Positions 34,433 through 38,759 of a stretch of DNA of 38,759 nt are shown piece after piece. The notes under the pieces were generated by a model that did not search any database, had not been told where the DNA came from, and saw nothing but the letters and a program-made list of their open reading frames with translations. Source of the DNA: Candidatus Dormiibacterota bacterium (lineage in GTDB: Bacteria > Chloroflexota > Dormibacteria > CF-121); contig DASZZN010000027.1 of NCBI GenBank assembly GCA_035544955.1, positions 1 to 38,759 on the forward strand, given 5' to 3'. The position numbers and the translations under genes were made by a program. Positions within the stretch are counted from its first letter, which is position 1. Every line of letters begins with the position of its first letter.

Positions 34433-35899
34433 GTGAGGGGAACAACGACGAGGTCGCTGACGCTCGTGACAGCGAGCGTGATCATGATGGCTTCCCTGGC
34501 GCCAGGGGCAGGCATCGCTGCTTTGGCCAGCGACCAGGGGAGCGTGCGCTTCAGCCTCCAGCACCGGGTCGGTTTCGTCTCCGGCGACGACTGGGAACCG
34601 GCCATCGCAGCCGACCGGTTTGGCCATGAGTACGTCCTGTACAAGCACTACGACGTCCCGGGCGGCGGCACCTGCCCCGCCTGCGATGTCCACCTCCTTG
34701 TACAGCGCAGCAGCAATGGTGGGCGTAGCTGGACCGTGCCCAGGGCCATTGCCCCAGTAGCCGTTGACGGTGGGCAGTACGATCCGCAGATCGCGGTCGA
34801 CCCCGTGGACGGCCGCACCGTGTGGGCCTCCTTCCTGCAGAACGCCAACTCCGTGATCGGCGTGGTCGAATCCACCGACTTCGGCGAGACCTGGTCCCCC
34901 GTTCGGATCGTAAGTGATGGCCTCATCGGGCTGGACAAGGACTCGCTCGTGGTCCGCGGCCGGACCGTGGCGGTGGCGTACGACGACGGCTTCAGCACCT
35001 ACGCGTCAATCTCGCAAGACGGCGGTCGGCAGTGGACTACCCGCCTGGTTACGCCCGGCAGCAACCGCTTCAACCTGCCGTTGTCGGCAGGCGGCGGAAT
35101 CGATTCCAAGGGCAATCTGTATTTTGCCTGGAACAGCTTTGACGCAGCCCATTCGGCTAACGGGGACGGACCGGTTACGCTCTGGCTCACCCGCTCCAGC
35201 GACGAGGGAAAAACCTGGCAACGAGTCGTGATCGCTGTCAGTGGCGCTCCCCCGCCCTGCAGTGGTTGCGGCTTCGCCTATCTAAGTGCGCAGATGACCA
35301 TGAGGATCGGGCCCGACGACGCAGTCTATCTCCTCTGGAATGGAACGGTCGACCGCACGGACTTTGCACCCGAGCGCATCTTTTTCAGCCGCTCGGTTGA
35401 TCACGGCCGAACCTTCTCATCGCGCCGCGAGGTGTCCACTGCTCCGGCTGGGGCAGAACATGCTTTTCCGGCGATCACCGTCGGCGATCGAGCGGGCGAC
35501 GTACGGTTGGCCTGGATGGACACGCCGCAGGTGGCTGCGGACGGAACCGGCACCTGGAACGTTCGTTACCGGGCCACTGAAGATAATGGGCAGACGCTGG
35601 GGCCGGAGGTACGCATCTCCCGATTCGTGCCTGGCTATCCTTATCTCACGCCAGCCGGGTTCACGTCGCCATACGGCGACTACTTTCAGATGGCGATTGA
35701 TGCAAACGACGCCACCGTGCTGGCGTTTGGCGAAGGCCCGAACTACGCGGGGCCGGGCAACATCTGGGTCTCGCATGAGCTTCAGACCGGCGAACCGGAC
35801 ATAGCCGCCGGGGGCCCGGATGAAAGCTCCGCGGCGACCTGGCAGCGCGCGCTCCACGGAACTACTGAGCGGACGCATGCAGGTGTCGGCGACCGCTAG
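34433..35899 (+). CDS. Secreted Asp-box (BNR/sialidase-fold) protein
   Basis: This 488-residue protein has a signal peptide (1-33, LTLVTASVIMMASLAPGAGIAALAS). Its mature part is a sialidase-fold propeller with repeated Asp boxes: SSNGGRSWT, STDFGETWS, SQDGGRQWT, SSDEGKTWQ, SVDHGRTFS and a weak TEDNGQTLG. Two cysteine pairs (CPAC, CSGC) may form disulfides. I do not see enough of the sialidase arginine triad to call an enzyme; exo-alpha-sialidase annotation would be over-reach. The last ~30 residues look unstructured. The stop lies 12 nt before the distal tRNA-Gly copy. Confidence 0.85.
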   Translation: MRGTTTRSLTLVTASVIMMASLAPGAGIAALASDQGSVRFSLQHRVGFVSGDDWEPAIAADRFGHEYVLYKHYDVPGGGTCPACDVHLLVQRSSNGGRSWTVPRAIAPVAVDGGQYDPQIAVDPVDGRTVWASFLQNANSVIGVVESTDFGETWSPVRIVSDGLIGLDKDSLVVRGRTVAVAYDDGFSTYASISQDGGRQWTTRLVTPGSNRFNLPLSAGGGIDSKGNLYFAWNSFDAAHSANGDGPVTLWLTRSSDEGKTWQRVVIAVSGAPPPCSGCGFAYLSAQMTMRIGPDDAVYLLWNGTVDRTDFAPERIFFSRSVDHGRTFSSRREVSTAPAGAEHAFPAITVGDRAGDVRLAWMDTPQVAADGTGTWNVRYRATEDNGQTLGPEVRISRFVPGYPYLTPAGFTSPYGDYFQMAIDANDATVLAFGEGPNYAGPGNIWVSHELQTGEPDIAAGGPDESSAATWQRALHGTTERTHAGVGDR

Positions 35900-35911
35900 C
35901 TACTCTACGGA

Positions 35912-35934
35912 GAGTTCGAGACTCGTCTCCCGCT
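35912..35934 (+). repeat. tRNA-Gly 3'-end copy (distal boundary)
   Basis: A perfect 23-nt copy of 26218-26240, 9.69 kb from the tRNA. It abuts the promoter of the UvrA-like gene. It is the best candidate for the original tRNA end displaced by integration. Confidence 0.93.
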
Positions 35935-35955
35935 GATCGCGACTATCATTCCCGG

Positions 35956-38274
<2,319 letters not shown>

Positions 38275-38317
38275 TGGCTTGTACGCACGGCTTGTAAAGC
38301 ATATGAGCGGGCTAACC

Positions 38318-38346
38318 TTGCTCGTCTACCCCATCGGCGGTACGCT
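38318..38346 (+). promoter_or_regulatory. Candidate promoter of the DHFR-like gene
   Basis: TTGCTC (38318-38323), a 17-nt spacer and TACGCT (38341-38346) lie 6 nt before the ATG at 38353. Confidence 0.5.
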
Positions 38347-38352
38347 TGCGCA

Positions 38353-38759
<407 letters not shown>

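Noticed and set aside
34433-35899. Calling the secreted Asp-box protein a sialidase
   Set aside because: Asp boxes occur in many non-enzymatic propellers, and the catalytic Arg triad and Tyr/Glu pair could not be located.

Overview
The window is high-GC bacterial chromosome with tightly packed operons, many 1-4 nt start/stop overlaps, and many genes whose -10-like hexamer sits only 6-10 nt before the start codon (leaderless-type expression). A palindromic LexA operator of the Gram-positive/actinobacterial type is present. The gene mix fits an aerobic soil lineage of the Chloroflexota/Dormibacterota kind. That placement is inference from style and gene content; no rRNA or ribosomal protein gene is present to prove it.

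Region 1 (1-7155) is central carbon metabolism. It holds a 2-oxoacid dehydrogenase E1alpha (5' truncated)-E1beta-E2 operon, then lipA and lipB, which make the lipoyl cofactor that E2 carries. tRNA-Val(UAC) and a small membrane protein follow. An actP/DUF485 acetate uptake operon lies divergent to acetyl-CoA synthetase (7344-9323). Region 2 (9328-11896) has a coiled-coil protein, tRNA-Phe(GAA), two envelope genes, a stray copy of the tRNA-Phe 3' end, and msrB. Region 3 (11905-17911) is all on the minus strand: an ABC-2 exporter (ATPase plus two permeases) and a split proton-translocating transhydrogenase (pntAA, pntAB, pntB) led by an NTF2-like protein. Region 4 (17956-26025) has an isocitrate-dehydrogenase-family enzyme, a rhodanese-MoeB fusion, a PIG-L deacetylase, the mrfA-mrfB DNA repair pair under an apparent LexA operator, and a coiled-coil M23 murein hydrolase.

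Region 5 (26168-35934) is the accessory part. It starts at tRNA-Gly(GCC) and ends at a perfect 23-bp copy of that tRNA's 3' end; near-perfect copies occur at 29387 and 30347 and a shorter one at 34067. No integrase is visible between them. The cargo is strongly themed: an ECF sigma factor, a membrane-anchored Asp-box propeller, a YWTD-type propeller lipoprotein, a YVTN-type propeller lipoprotein, a LuxR-HTH/TM/NHL-propeller regulator, a cupin-like lipoprotein and a secreted Asp-box protein, plus a frameshifted DUF1801 gene. The first two segments share the sequence just after the tRNA core and the hairpin-containing sequence just before it. They therefore look like tandem tRNA-anchored cassettes with different cargo.

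Region 6 (35956-38759) has a short UvrA-like ABC ATPase and a RibD/DHFR-like gene cut by the window end. A short GC-rich palindromic repeat occurs three times: once between genes and twice in frame inside coding sequences (E2 linker, mrfB).
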